A stretch of DNA of 33,836 nt from the NCBI GenBank assembly GCA_945833895.1, contig CAMAGQ010000002.1:1-33836 (forward strand), read 5' to 3'. Below, in pieces: positions 1 to 7,996 of the stretch; the first letter of the stretch is position 1; each line of letters starts with the position of its first letter. The notes beneath the pieces were generated by a model. The model worked only from the letters and a program-made list of their open reading frames with translations, did no database searches and was not told the origin of the DNA. The stretch comes from an uncultured bacterium. GTDB taxonomy: Bacteria; Cyanobacteriota; Vampirovibrionia; Gastranaerophilales; Gastranaerophilaceae. A program made the position numbers and the translations under genes.

Positions 1-22
1 TCTCATAATAACAAGAATATTA

Positions 23-355
23 CTAATTATTTTCGATTTCTGCTTGGCGTTTTTCTTCGGATTTTATAAATTCGCAGACTTCTTCCAGTCTTTTATCTTC
101 CATTGCATCAATCAGGTCTTGGATATCCTTGAACTTCCCGAGTGCAAAACCTGTTTCCGCAAGCAGCACGCAATCGTTACATAGCCGATACTTGCCGTAT
201 TGTATTGAACCGGCAAGACTTTTGGTCTTTCCGCAGCAATTACATTCAAAAGACTCATTCGCCATTTCGGGATTTTCTTCAAGGTCATCTATCACCATTT
301 GATTGACAACCTGTTGCATTTCTTCGATTATTTCCTCTTGAGTTCTGTTTTCCAT
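23..355 (-). CDS. Small zinc-ribbon-like protein, function unknown
   Basis: Protein of 110 residues that I do not recognise by name. The middle carries two CxxC pairs, C38/C41 (with an extra C40) and C59/C62, about 18 residues apart, the spacing of a zinc ribbon. The N-terminal 35 residues are acidic and helical, and the C-terminal 45 are a charged helix rich in Glu and Lys. There is no signal peptide or membrane segment, so it is probably cytoplasmic. It is the last gene of a minus-strand operon after murT and pdxJ: its ATG lies 12 bases after the pdxJ stop, with AGGAA as ribosome binding site. The fold is an inference from Cys spacing; a nucleic-acid or protein-binding adaptor is possible but unproven. 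Confidence 0.75.
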   Translation of the reverse strand: MENRTQEEIIEEMQQVVNQMVIDDLEENPEMANESFECNCCGKTKSLAGSIQYGKYRLCNDCVLLAETGFALGKFKDIQDLIDAMEDKRLEEVCEFIKSEEKRQAEIENN

Positions 356-367
356 CTTAAAATTTCC

Positions 368-1078
368 TTATTTAATGAGTTCTTTCATTTCGGCTGTAGC
401 CTGTGCAAGCCCTGTAAATACCGCTTTTGAGATAATACTGTGACCGATATTCAACTCGTACAAACCTTCAATTTCGTGCATTCTTGAAACATTTTCATAA
501 TTTAACCCGTGACCCGCGTTAACTCTCAATCCCAGGCTTTGTGCAAGTTTTGCGGAATTATACAGTTTTTCAAACTCAACTTCTTCCTTATCTGTTCCGA
601 AAGCGTTTGAATACTGTCCTGTGTGCATTTCAATAAACTGTGCACCTGTTTGTGCTGATGCTTTAACCTGTTCTTCTGTCGGGTCGATAAACAAACTTAC
701 TTCTATTCCTGCATCTTTTAACGGCTTCACAAACTTGGTGATTTTTTCAAGTTGACCTGCAACATCAAGTCCGCCTTCTGTTGTAACCTCTTGTCTTTTT
801 TCAGGAACAAGGCAAACCGATGCTGGCATAATTTCAAGTGCAATTTTTTGCATTTCATCAGTAACCGCCATTTCAAGGTTTAGTTTTGTTTTGATTGTTT
901 TTATAAGTGTTCTGACATCTTCATCTTTTATGTGCCTTCTATCTTCTCGCAAGTGTGTAGTGATTGAAGTTGCACCGTTTTGCTCGCAGATTTCGGCGGC
1001 AAGTATCGGACTTGGCTCAACTCCGCCTCTGGCATTTCTTAATGTTGCTATATGATCGATATTTACACCTAAAAGCAT
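368..1078 (-). CDS. pdxJ: Pyridoxine 5'-phosphate synthase PdxJ
   Basis: Makes pyridoxine 5'-phosphate from 1-deoxy-D-xylulose 5-phosphate and 3-amino-2-oxopropyl phosphate, the ring-closing step of DXP-dependent vitamin B6 synthesis in the cytoplasm. The 236-residue length matches the family. Signatures run in order: GVNIDHIATLRNARG at residues 4-18, THLREDRRHI at 41-50 (H42 and R44 belong to the active-site region), NAGHGLNYEN near residue 188, and the phosphate-binding LNIGHSIISKAVF segment near the C-terminus. It sits 12 bases downstream of murT and directly upstream of the zinc-ribbon gene, all on the minus strand, so the three are probably one transcript. Nothing is truncated or missing. 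PLP made here would serve the aminotransferase at the far end of the window, but that is not evidence of a special link. Confidence 0.97.
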   Translation of the reverse strand: MLLGVNIDHIATLRNARGGVEPSPILAAEICEQNGATSITTHLREDRRHIKDEDVRTLIKTIKTKLNLEMAVTDEMQKIALEIMPASVCLVPEKRQEVTTEGGLDVAGQLEKITKFVKPLKDAGIEVSLFIDPTEEQVKASAQTGAQFIEMHTGQYSNAFGTDKEEVEFEKLYNSAKLAQSLGLRVNAGHGLNYENVSRMHEIEGLYELNIGHSIISKAVFTGLAQATAEMKELIK

Positions 1079-1090
1079 TGTTTTATCTCC

Positions 1091-2422
1091 TTATTTCAAT
1101 TTCATTTTGTTTATTTTCAAAAGTGCCGTGTATGTCGGCAGTATTGTAACTTTTTCCTCAGGGTTTTCACATTCTGTTGCTAGTTTTATGGCTGTTTTTA
1201 TGTCAGGTTCTATCGTAATTCTGTCCGGTTCAATTCCTGCGTACTTAAGCCTTAAAGCCATATCATTTGCACGTGTTCCTGAGGTTATGATAAGTTTTTT
1301 CGCATCTTTTAACTGTTCAAAATCGCTGTCCCAAAGCCACGAAATATCTCTTCCGTCAGCGTAGTTGTCGTTTATTGCTATAACGATATTTGAATCAGGG
1401 TTAACAGTTTTTAAGACTTCACTTGCACCAGTCGGGTTTTTTATCAGTTGAATCAGAGTTTCGTGACCGTTTATTGTGCGTTTTTCGGCACGCCCGAATA
1501 TTGATTTGTACGAGTAAAGTGCCTCTTGAATTATACCTGTTTTTATTCCGAGCATTAAGGCTTGAGAGATTGCAGCCAAGGCGTTATAAGCATTATATAA
1601 ACCGACAAGATTTACTTTGAATTTGTAGTCGTGGTTGTCGTAAGTTACGGTAATTTCTGAGTAATCCGAATAGATTTTAACCTTTGCGTTAAAATCGGGA
1701 ACAGGTCGTTTGTAACCGCATTTTTCACAGTAGTAATGACCTTGCTGTGCAAAAAATTGCTTGTTATATTTTAACGGTTCACCGCAAACGCAATTGAAGG
1801 CTTCCTGCGGAGCAATTGAATTTGAGTTGTGAATATCAGAGCAGATTTCGACTTCTTCAAACCCGTAATAAAGTGCCTTGCGGTCTTTTCCTAGGTTTGT
1901 AACAAGCGGATCATCAGCATTAAGTAGAGGTACAAGTTTATCATTTTTCTCAATTGCATTCCTGATAAATCCTGCGGTTGTCGCCAGTTCGCCATACCTA
2001 TCAAGTTGGTCACGGAACAAATTTGTTACAACAAGGTAATCCGTTTTGAAATAGTCATAAAACTTTGTGAGATAGGCTTCGTCAGATTCAATAACGGCAC
2101 TGTCAAAATGTTTTGGCAAATTGAGAGCAAAAACATTTGCAATTCCTGTCAGCATATTTGCACCCTTGACGTTATGTATAAGTTTTTTACCGTTGGTTTC
2201 TAATATATGTGCAAGAATTCCTGATGTCGTGGTTTTTCCGTTTGTGCCGGTTACAGAAACAGCACAATCGACGTATTTACGGCAATATGACAGAAAGTCA
2301 GGACAAAATTTTAACGTCATCATCCCGACAAAAGATGTTCCTGACGACTTGTTCAAAACTCTGATTGCCAAATAAATAAATCTTGCAAGTATTAATGCTG
2401 TATAAAATCTCACTCTGCCCAT
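1091..2422 (-). CDS. murT: MurT-like Mur ligase (lipid II isoglutaminyl synthase subunit)
   Basis: Mur-ligase family protein of 443 residues with the DUF1727 C-terminal domain. In Gram-positives MurT pairs with the glutaminase GatD and amidates the D-Glu of the lipid II stem peptide to D-isoglutamine, using ATP. Visible motifs: the ATP loop TGTNGKTTT at residues 58-66, a Cys4 ribbon inserted in the central domain (C211, C213, C232, C235), the KNPTGASEVL segment near 328-337, and NDNYADGRDISWLWD at 351-365, the DUF1727 signature containing the Asp implicated in ammonia use. The N-terminal 22 residues are hydrophobic, as in MurT relatives. It is first in the minus-strand operon with pdxJ. No gatD is visible in this window, which is unusual since murT and gatD are normally adjacent. 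Confidence 0.88.
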   Translation of the reverse strand: MGRVRFYTALILARFIYLAIRVLNKSSGTSFVGMMTLKFCPDFLSYCRKYVDCAVSVTGTNGKTTTSGILAHILETNGKKLIHNVKGANMLTGIANVFALNLPKHFDSAVIESDEAYLTKFYDYFKTDYLVVTNLFRDQLDRYGELATTAGFIRNAIEKNDKLVPLLNADDPLVTNLGKDRKALYYGFEEVEICSDIHNSNSIAPQEAFNCVCGEPLKYNKQFFAQQGHYYCEKCGYKRPVPDFNAKVKIYSDYSEITVTYDNHDYKFKVNLVGLYNAYNALAAISQALMLGIKTGIIQEALYSYKSIFGRAEKRTINGHETLIQLIKNPTGASEVLKTVNPDSNIVIAINDNYADGRDISWLWDSDFEQLKDAKKLIITSGTRANDMALRLKYAGIEPDRITIEPDIKTAIKLATECENPEEKVTILPTYTALLKINKMKLK

Positions 2423-2513
2423 AAAATAGTCCTTTAGACGTATTCAAAATTCTGTGCTAATATAATAATATATTACAAGATTAATATAATACAAAAGTGA
2501 GAAAAGTTGAAAG

Positions 2514-2867
2514 ATGTTACATTTATTTTTTACAATAACATTTGTTGCGGAAGTTATAGTTTGCTGTTGGATAGTTTCTAAATTGAAGAAATTAGACGAA
2601 ATTGTCCTTGAGAAAAACGCACAGGTTCTTGAATATCAACCGGTATTGAAGTCTGCACTTACAGAGGTTAAAGCAAACGTTAATAAGTCAATGCTTACCT
2701 TGACTTCACTTGTTACATTCATCGGAGAAACGAAGGGCGAATGTAAGAAATTATTCAGCAAAAACTTTCTATCGGCACTTGGCTGTTTAATCTTGAAAAT
2801 TCCGTTCAAACAAATTATGTCGGCCTTAGATGTTATTCTGATGGTAAAAAAAATATTGAAAGTTTAA
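2514..2867 (+). CDS. Small membrane-anchored protein, function unknown
   Basis: A 117-residue protein with an N-terminal hydrophobic stretch (about residues 2-24) followed by a Lys/Glu-rich helix, and a second moderately hydrophobic region near 85-110. This layout resembles a single-pass anchor with a cytoplasmic coiled coil. I recognise no named domain. It starts a run of four small plus-strand envelope proteins (2514-4050) and is divergent from murT. A TATAAT box at 2485-2490 is placed to serve it, but I see no good -35 and only a weak purine-rich ribosome site before the ATG. The next gene has its own promoter, so this one may be expressed separately. Confidence 0.65.
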   Translation: MLHLFFTITFVAEVIVCCWIVSKLKKLDEIVLEKNAQVLEYQPVLKSALTEVKANVNKSMLTLTSLVTFIGETKGECKKLFSKNFLSALGCLILKIPFKQIMSALDVILMVKKILKV

Positions 2868-2901
2868 AAACCTTCACTGACGGGGGGTTTACCCACAAGT
2901 A

Positions 2902-2930
2902 TTGTAATTGTATAAAAAATATGGTATTAT
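2902..2930 (+). promoter_or_regulatory. Sigma70-type promoter for the first YtxH gene
   Basis: TTGTAA at 2902-2907 and TATTAT at 2925-2930 are separated by exactly 17 bases and lie 26 bases before the ATG at 2957. A GAGGT ribosome site sits between. Seen in sequence; activity is inferred. Confidence 0.6.
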
Positions 2931-2956
2931 GACATTGAAAGACGAGGTTTACAACT

Positions 2957-3289
2957 ATGAGTAAGAACAACGATACATTTATGTTTTCAATGGGTTTAGT
3001 TGCGGGTGTTGTAGGCGGTATTGTAGCAGGAATATTGCTTGCACCAAAACCGGGTGAAAAATCCAGAGAAGAGTTAAAGGAAGCCGTTTGTGACTTTTAT
3101 GACAAACACGCTCCACAGATTTGTGATGCTAAAAAACAAGCAATGGAATCCATTGACCTTGTTAAGTATAAATTAGAAAGACAGTTCCGTAAATTGAATA
3201 ATTCTGTTAAGTCTAAAAAAATGCAAAAAGCAAAGGCTTTGGAAGATTTTGAAAACGGTTCGGAAAATGAAAACGAATTTGATTACTAA
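2957..3289 (+). CDS. YtxH domain-containing protein
   Basis: Residues 9-28 form a glycine-rich hydrophobic segment (SMGLVAGVVGGIVAGILLAP) followed at once by KPGEKSREEL, the layout of YtxH proteins: a short glycine-zipper membrane helix, a LAPKxGxxxR motif, then a charged amphipathic helix. The 110-residue length fits. The role of YtxH proteins is not well defined; several are stress-associated envelope proteins. The tail is Lys/Glu-rich and likely coiled. Its own promoter lies at 2902-2930. It is 24 bases upstream of the DUF948-like gene and 460 bases upstream of a second, shorter YtxH paralogue (3751), the two being similar mainly in the hydrophobic core. Confidence 0.85.
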   Translation: MSKNNDTFMFSMGLVAGVVGGIVAGILLAPKPGEKSREELKEAVCDFYDKHAPQICDAKKQAMESIDLVKYKLERQFRKLNNSVKSKKMQKAKALEDFENGSENENEFDY

Positions 3290-3313
3290 TTAATAATAAA
3301 GGAAAATTAAAAC

Positions 3314-3682
3314 ATGAGTATAGAGACATCAGAAATTATTTTAAACGGCGGGTTAACATTTCTTGCAATTTCAACAGCAGTAGTGTTGGGTTTTGTGGGA
3401 TATTACCTTGTGAAATTATTGAAAGATGTATCAGTTTTGGCGAAAAACGTTAACGAAACATCTTTAATTTTAAATACTGAACTTAAGCCGACTTTGCAAG
3501 AGTTAAACGATACAATGCGTTCAATTAACTCTATTATTCAAAGTACGGATGAAGGTATGGTAAATGTGAAAAACAGTTTAGAAAACGCAATTACCAAAAC
3601 AAAAACTCTTTCAGACAGCCTTCTTGGCGGATTTCTTAAAGGGTTCATGACCATATTTACATTTTTTGGAAGAAAGAAGTAA
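3314..3682 (+). CDS. DUF948-like membrane-anchored coiled-coil protein
   Basis: A 122-residue protein: a transmembrane helix at about residues 14-36, then roughly 60 residues with the heptad and Asn pattern of DUF948 proteins (LAKNVNETSLILNTELKPTL, then repeated N/S-rich heptads), then a hydrophobic C-terminal patch (LLGGFLKGFMTIFTFFGRKK). DUF948 proteins often neighbour YtxH genes, and here the gene is flanked by two of them, which supports the call. AAGGA precedes the ATG. The product is probably an inner-membrane protein with a periplasmic or cytoplasmic rod; its function is not established. Confidence 0.7.
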   Translation: MSIETSEIILNGGLTFLAISTAVVLGFVGYYLVKLLKDVSVLAKNVNETSLILNTELKPTLQELNDTMRSINSIIQSTDEGMVNVKNSLENAITKTKTLSDSLLGGFLKGFMTIFTFFGRKK

Positions 3683-3710
3683 TCTTTCAGGTAATGAAAA
3701 ATTAAATATG

Positions 3711-3724
3711 CTATATTAATATAG
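3711..3724. repeat. Perfect 14-bp palindrome upstream of the second YtxH gene
   Basis: CTATATTAATATAG equals its own reverse complement and lies 26 bases before the ATG at 3751, over the place where a -10 element would fall. It could be an operator or simply an AT-rich promoter core. Confidence 0.35.
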
Positions 3725-3750
3725 ATTTGATAGTTTAAAAGGAGATAAAT

Positions 3751-4050
3751 ATGTCAGTATCAAAATTTTTAGGCGGATTTATAGTAGGCGGTGCGATTGG
3801 TGCGATTGCCGGCATCTTGCTTGCTCCAAAATCCGGTGAAGAAACAAGAAAAATATTAGCCGATACAGCACAAGATATGGTTAGACGTGCGGATGAAACA
3901 GCAAAACAAATTCAAGTAAAGGCAGATGATGCGGTTTCTGATTTACAGAAAAAAGGCGAAGAAATCAAAGAAAAAATCCAAGATTTAATCGCTAAACAAA
4001 AAGATTCTAAAGAAGAAAACGCTAACAATGATGCTCCTGCTGAAGGTTAA
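3751..4050 (+). CDS. YtxH domain-containing protein (second copy)
   Basis: A 99-residue YtxH protein. Residues 5-25 are the glycine-rich helix (FLGGFIVGGAIGAIAGILLA) followed by PKSGEETRKIL, the classic motif. The rest is a long amphipathic helix with Ala/Lys/Glu heptads (ADETAKQIQVKADDAV) resembling the YtxH/apolipophorin-like coiled region, and an acidic Asn-rich tail. A strong AAGGAG ribosome site is 7 bases before the ATG. It is the last gene of the envelope cluster and is followed by a well-formed terminator at 4075-4100. Confidence 0.88.
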   Translation: MSVSKFLGGFIVGGAIGAIAGILLAPKSGEETRKILADTAQDMVRRADETAKQIQVKADDAVSDLQKKGEEIKEKIQDLIAKQKDSKEENANNDAPAEG

Positions 4051-4074
4051 TATATTTAAAGGATGTATCTAAGG

Positions 4075-4100
4075 AGAGGTCGCATTTGCGGCCTCTTTTT
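4075..4100 (+). terminator. Rho-independent terminator after the YtxH cluster
   Basis: A 9-bp stem (4075-4083 with 4088-4096, one G-U pair) closes a 4-base ATTT loop and runs straight into a T tract (4096-4100). It lies 24 bases past the YtxH stop. Confidence 0.9.
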
Positions 4101-4118
4101 GTGCCAAAATTTAACAAC

Positions 4119-4146
4119 TTGAAATATTTTAAATACGTAATAAAAT
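4119..4146 (+). promoter_or_regulatory. Promoter for pgpH-ybeY-dgkA
   Basis: TTGAAA at 4119-4124 and TAAAAT at 4141-4146 with a 16-base spacer, 36 bases before the pgpH ATG and just downstream of the terminator. Confidence 0.5.
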
Positions 4147-4182
4147 TGATATATACACAGTAGGTAAAAATAGGATATTTCC

Positions 4183-6435
4183 ATGCTTAACAAAGAATTT
4201 ATTAATAAAATCAGAGAGTTTTTTCTATCATCACTTTTTATGAAAGTATTTTTTCTGGGGTTGTTTACCGTTGTAATTACGGCGATAATTTCGACTCAGA
4301 ATTTCTTTTTCCAAAGTATTGTTGAAAACGGAATAAGTAAAAAGGATATTATTGCTCAAAAAACTTTAACGGTTGAAGATGTAAAACGAACCGAGCAGCA
4401 CAGACGTGAAGTTGCTCAAAAAACCGAACCGATTCTTGTTCCTGCGGAAGATGATTTTATTAAGTCCAATCTTGAAACCATTGAGAATTCTATTTTGCAA
4501 ATCAGGAAAAAGGATTCCTCAAAGGCGGAAAAAGCATCAGAATTAAACGTTTTATTTGATTTGTCCGATAATTCAAAAAAGGATTTTATAATAAATTACA
4601 TGCTGGAAGTTGATGAACCAAGTCTGAGAGAGGCTTTTGAAAAGGCTTCTTTGTCATTGGTAAACATTTTGAAGGTCGGAATTACCGAAAAAGATTACGA
4701 GCGTGACAATATTAAAAAAGTTATTCAAAATAATCTGGTTGCAAATGTTTCCAAAAGACAGGTTTCGGTTATTTCGGCAATGTTGGAGCAGGTAATCGTT
4801 CCAAACCTTGTTGTTGATGAAGCTGCAACGGAAATCGCTAAAATGAGTGCTCAGGATTCTGTCAAACCTTACAAAGTAACTTTCCAAAAAGGCGAAAAGA
4901 TTGTGTTTGAAGGTGAACCTGTCACAAGATTAAAACGTGATGCTCTGAGAGCCGCAGGCTACAATGTTTATGAACTTAACTGGCAGGGCGTTTTGTCAAT
5001 TTACATTCTTGTATTGCTTTTAACAATGATATTCATTGCATACTTGAAAGTTGCGAAATTGCCTTATTTAGAACCTCGATATCTGGCACTGTCAGGAATT
5101 TTGGTAATGACAGTGTGTGCAACGGCAGTTGTTTTGCCTGTCGGCTCATCGCCTTATGTCTTGCCTATTCCCGCGGTAATTATTATTTCTGCAATATTTT
5201 TAAATCCGAGGGTTTCGTTCCTTTTATCAGTGTTGGTAATAATTGTTCTGACTGTAGGAATGCAGTATAACGCTCAATTTACCATTGTATTTTTGATATT
5301 GTCGCTAATCGGCATGATTACGATATCAAAAATCCGCTATTCAAGACGTTTTGACCTGATAAAAGTCGGTTTTAATCTAGGTGTTGCGGGTGTTCTGATA
5401 TTGTTAAGTTTGTATTTTATCGACAAATGCTTGATAGATGTAAGTAACTCTTTAATCTTGCGTGATTGCAAATATATTTTCATAAACGGGTTAGTTAATT
5501 CAATTATCGTACTCGGACTTTCACCGTTGCTGGAAAATGCGTTCCAAATAATTACACCGTACGGTTTAGCAGAACTCGGCGACCATAATCAGCCGCTATT
5601 AAAACGTTTACAAATGGAAGCTCCGGGAACTTATCACCACAGTTTAATGGTTTCAACCCTTTGTGAAGCGGCAGCGGAGGCAATCGGAGCCAATCCGATT
5701 TTAGCCAGAGTTGGTGCGTTTTATCACGATATCGGGAAGTTAAAACGTCCGTTCTTCTTCGTGGAAAACCAATCCTACTACAGCATAGGAAATCCGCATA
5801 ACAAACTTAATCCGAGATTAAGCAAAATGGTTATTATTGCCCACCCTAAAGACGGACTGGAAATTGCAAAGAAAAACGGCTTGCCGAATGCTATTTGTGA
5901 TTTTATTGTACAGCACCACGGTGAAGGTATCGCAAAATACTTCTACAATCAGGCTGTAATTGAAGAAGGTGCGGAAAATGTTAAGATTGACCAGTTCAGA
6001 TACCCGGGTCCTAAACCTAACACGAAGGAAACTGCTATTCTGATGATTGCGGATGCTGTAGAATCAGCCGTCAGAGCTATGAAAGGTGCTACAAACGACG
6101 AAATCGAAAATATTATAGATAAAATTATTGTCGAACGCTTGAACGACGGTCAGCTTGCGGACAGCCCACTGACACTAAAGGATTTGAAGGTTATTGCAAT
6201 GACTTTCAGCCGTATATTGAGAGGTATGCAGCACAACAGAATTAAATATCAGGAAAACATTGCAGAAGAATTTGGTAAAAACAAAATCGAAATGCCTAAC
6301 GTTATTCTTGATGAGGATTTGGCAAATAAAATTAACGAACTGGAAGAATCTAAACGCTCAAATAATCAAAAAATATCGAATGAAAACGATAATAACAAGT
6401 CAGATTTGGGCAATGACAGTAATAAGGATTTATGA
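4183..6435 (+). CDS. pgpH: PgpH-type 7TM HD phosphohydrolase (c-di-AMP phosphodiesterase)
   Basis: The 750-residue length and layout match PgpH (7TMR-HDED). A membrane helix near residues 19-42 precedes an extracytoplasmic domain of about 225 residues; there is then a bundle of hydrophobic helices (about 268-450) and a cytoplasmic HD domain (about 455-690). HD-domain metal ligands are visible: TYHHS near 485, YHDIGK near 515, AHPKDG near 553, QHHGEG near 578 and ADAVESAVRAM near 624. The family degrades cyclic di-AMP to pApA or AMP at the inner face of the membrane and so affects potassium and wall homeostasis. The C-terminal 60 residues are Asn/Lys/Asp-rich and probably disordered. The stop overlaps the ybeY start (ATGA), implying coupled translation. 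No c-di-AMP cyclase is in the window. Confidence 0.93.
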   Translation: MLNKEFINKIREFFLSSLFMKVFFLGLFTVVITAIISTQNFFFQSIVENGISKKDIIAQKTLTVEDVKRTEQHRREVAQKTEPILVPAEDDFIKSNLETIENSILQIRKKDSSKAEKASELNVLFDLSDNSKKDFIINYMLEVDEPSLREAFEKASLSLVNILKVGITEKDYERDNIKKVIQNNLVANVSKRQVSVISAMLEQVIVPNLVVDEAATEIAKMSAQDSVKPYKVTFQKGEKIVFEGEPVTRLKRDALRAAGYNVYELNWQGVLSIYILVLLLTMIFIAYLKVAKLPYLEPRYLALSGILVMTVCATAVVLPVGSSPYVLPIPAVIIISAIFLNPRVSFLLSVLVIIVLTVGMQYNAQFTIVFLILSLIGMITISKIRYSRRFDLIKVGFNLGVAGVLILLSLYFIDKCLIDVSNSLILRDCKYIFINGLVNSIIVLGLSPLLENAFQIITPYGLAELGDHNQPLLKRLQMEAPGTYHHSLMVSTLCEAAAEAIGANPILARVGAFYHDIGKLKRPFFFVENQSYYSIGNPHNKLNPRLSKMVIIAHPKDGLEIAKKNGLPNAICDFIVQHHGEGIAKYFYNQAVIEEGAENVKIDQFRYPGPKPNTKETAILMIADAVESAVRAMKGATNDEIENIIDKIIVERLNDGQLADSPLTLKDLKVIAMTFSRILRGMQHNRIKYQENIAEEFGKNKIEMPNVILDEDLANKINELEESKRSNNQKISNENDNNKSDLGNDSNKDL

Positions 6436-6950
6436 TAAATTACAATTTATTTATTGATAATATTTTTGAAAAATGGACACCTGATGAAGAGGATGTTCTT
6501 GATAAGACACGCAAAATTTTTGAGTATTACTTAAATACTCCTGAGGTTTATGAAAATTCTTGTCTTGTCAATCAGGAATATAGTTCGATTTCGTTTGATT
6601 TTCTGTTCTGCGACAGTTCAAAGACTCACGAAATCAACAGAGATTACAGAAATAAAGATTATCCTGCCGATATTATAACCTTTGCGGTTTTTGCAGATTC
6701 AGAGGAGAGCGAAAGATTTGTTCTGGATTTGGAAATTAATTTAGGAGAGGTTATAATAGGATTAGATAGAGTTATGGAAGAATCGGAAAAGAAAGGGATT
6801 ACAAAAAACGAAGAGTTAATGTTTTTGATAAGCCACGGCATAATGCACCTGTTGGGGTTTGACCACCAGACAGAAGAAGATTTTCAATTCGTTGTAACCC
6901 ACCAAAAGAAGGCTCTGGAAGGTATAGGGATTATTTATGACAAAATATAA
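6432..6950 (+). CDS. ybeY: Endoribonuclease YbeY (16S rRNA maturation)
   Basis: The zinc site of the UPF0054/YbeY family is intact: HGIMHLLGFDH with H135, H139 and H145. The family processes the 16S rRNA 3' end and takes part in ribosome quality control. At 172 residues it is of usual length, with INRDYRNKDYPADIITF near residues 68-84 as the other family signature (normally lN..yR..d.pTDVLSF). The ATG overlaps the pgpH TGA by four bases, and its 3' end overlaps dgkA by 14 bases, so all three are translationally coupled. The same gene order (pgpH-ybeY-dgkA) is well known in Firmicutes. Confidence 0.95.
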   Translation: MINYNLFIDNIFEKWTPDEEDVLDKTRKIFEYYLNTPEVYENSCLVNQEYSSISFDFLFCDSSKTHEINRDYRNKDYPADIITFAVFADSEESERFVLDLEINLGEVIIGLDRVMEESEKKGITKNEELMFLISHGIMHLLGFDHQTEEDFQFVVTHQKKALEGIGIIYDKI

Positions 6951-7317
6951 GAAACAAAATTTTTCAAACACATTTAAAAACGCAAGAAAGGGTATGCGTT
7001 TGACCCTCAAAAGTGAACGAAATATAAGAGTACACATGCTGGTTGGAGCGTTTGTGCTTGCAAGTGCACTTTGTTTTGGTTTTTCAATTTCAAAGATATG
7101 TATTTTATTGCTGACAATTTCAGCTGTAATCAGTGCAGAGATGTTTAATTCTGCGATAGAATTTTCACTGGATGCGATTTTTCACAACAGGTATTGCAGA
7201 ATGGTTGGAATGGCAAAAGATATAGCGGCAGGTGCTGTTATGGTTGTCACGGTAACAGCGGTACTGATTGGAGTATTGCTATTCGCTCCTGAAATTATAA
7301 ATTTATTTGCACACTAG
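6937..7317 (+). CDS. dgkA: Diacylglycerol/undecaprenol kinase family, DgkA
   Basis: A small inner-membrane lipid kinase of 126 residues. N-terminal SERNIRVH (26-33) matches the E-N-R-H stretch; the first helices follow at about 34-62; SAEMFNSAIE (66-75) holds the catalytic Glu and Asn of the EMxNTAIE motif; AKDIAAGAV (93-101) is the third signature and precedes the last helix. In Gram-negatives DgkA phosphorylates diacylglycerol; in Firmicutes the relative uses undecaprenol. Neighbourhood with pgpH and ybeY is of the Firmicute type, so undecaprenol is a plausible substrate, but sequence alone does not decide it. It starts inside the ybeY reading frame. Confidence 0.92.
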   Translation: MTKYKKQNFSNTFKNARKGMRLTLKSERNIRVHMLVGAFVLASALCFGFSISKICILLLTISAVISAEMFNSAIEFSLDAIFHNRYCRMVGMAKDIAAGAVMVVTVTAVLIGVLLFAPEIINLFAH

Positions 7318-7341
7318 GATGAAAGCAATAAAATTTCTCAC

Positions 7342-7370
7342 TGGAAAATTTTTCTAATTTATTCTATACT
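7342..7370 (+). promoter_or_regulatory. Promoter giving a probable leaderless mRNA (TPR gene)
   Basis: TGGAAA at 7342-7347 and TATACT at 7365-7370, spacer 17. The ATG is at 7377, the position expected for the first transcribed base, and there is no ribosome site between. Confidence 0.55.
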
Positions 7371-7376
7371 ACGGTT

Positions 7377-7994
7377 ATGAGAAGATTAATTTTATTATTA
7401 CTTGTTGCAATGTTTGCAATAAGTACAGGGATACCGACAGAGGCTATGGATTTGCCTTGGAAAAAGACAGAAGAAACTGTTGAAAGAGATGCAACTTCTG
7501 AACAGGCAAGAGTTCTTTATGCACAAAACGACATTGACGGAGCATTAAAACTTTTAAAAAGCAAGGGCGAAATGACCCGTTCCGCAGAAGATTGGCTGCT
7601 TATCGGAAATATTTTGCAAGACAAAGACAGATTTGATGAAGCGGTTTACATGTTCAAAAAAGCAATCGAAGTCGATCCGAAATATTACAAGGCTCACTAC
7701 AACCTCGGTTACATCTATTTGACCCAAGAAAAACCGAATATGGCTCTTTCGGAATTTAAACAGGCAGTGAAATACAAAGACAACTTTGCCTACGGTTATT
7801 ACAATATAGGCTGTGCGTATTTGCAGTTAAAACAGTACAGAAACGCAAGATACAATTTCTTCAAAGCCCTTGATGCTAAAGGCGATGAACCGATGATTTA
7901 TTACAATCTTGCTTACACATTCAAGATGCTTAACAACGAAAAACAAGCAAAAACTTACTACGATTTATACAACAAATTAATGGAAAGACAATAA
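7377..7994 (+). CDS. Secreted/periplasmic TPR-repeat protein
   Basis: The 205-residue product begins with a signal peptide (MRRLILLLLVAMFAISTG..., cleavage probably after TEA near residue 23; no lipobox Cys). The mature part is a solenoid of about four to five tetratricopeptide repeats from residue 40 on; clear copies include AEDWLLIGNILQDKDRFDEA, KYYKAHYNLGYIYLTQEKPN, FAYGYYNIGCAYLQLKQYRN and PMIYYNLAYTFKMLNNEKQA. TPRs mediate protein-protein contacts, so a periplasmic scaffold or assembly factor is likely, but no partner is evident. It is 2 bases upstream of the HAD gene. Its start lacks a ribosome site and coincides with the predicted transcription start of a good promoter. Confidence 0.85.
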   Translation: MRRLILLLLVAMFAISTGIPTEAMDLPWKKTEETVERDATSEQARVLYAQNDIDGALKLLKSKGEMTRSAEDWLLIGNILQDKDRFDEAVYMFKKAIEVDPKYYKAHYNLGYIYLTQEKPNMALSEFKQAVKYKDNFAYGYYNIGCAYLQLKQYRNARYNFFKALDAKGDEPMIYYNLAYTFKMLNNEKQAKTYYDLYNKLMERQ

Positions 7995-7996
7995 AA

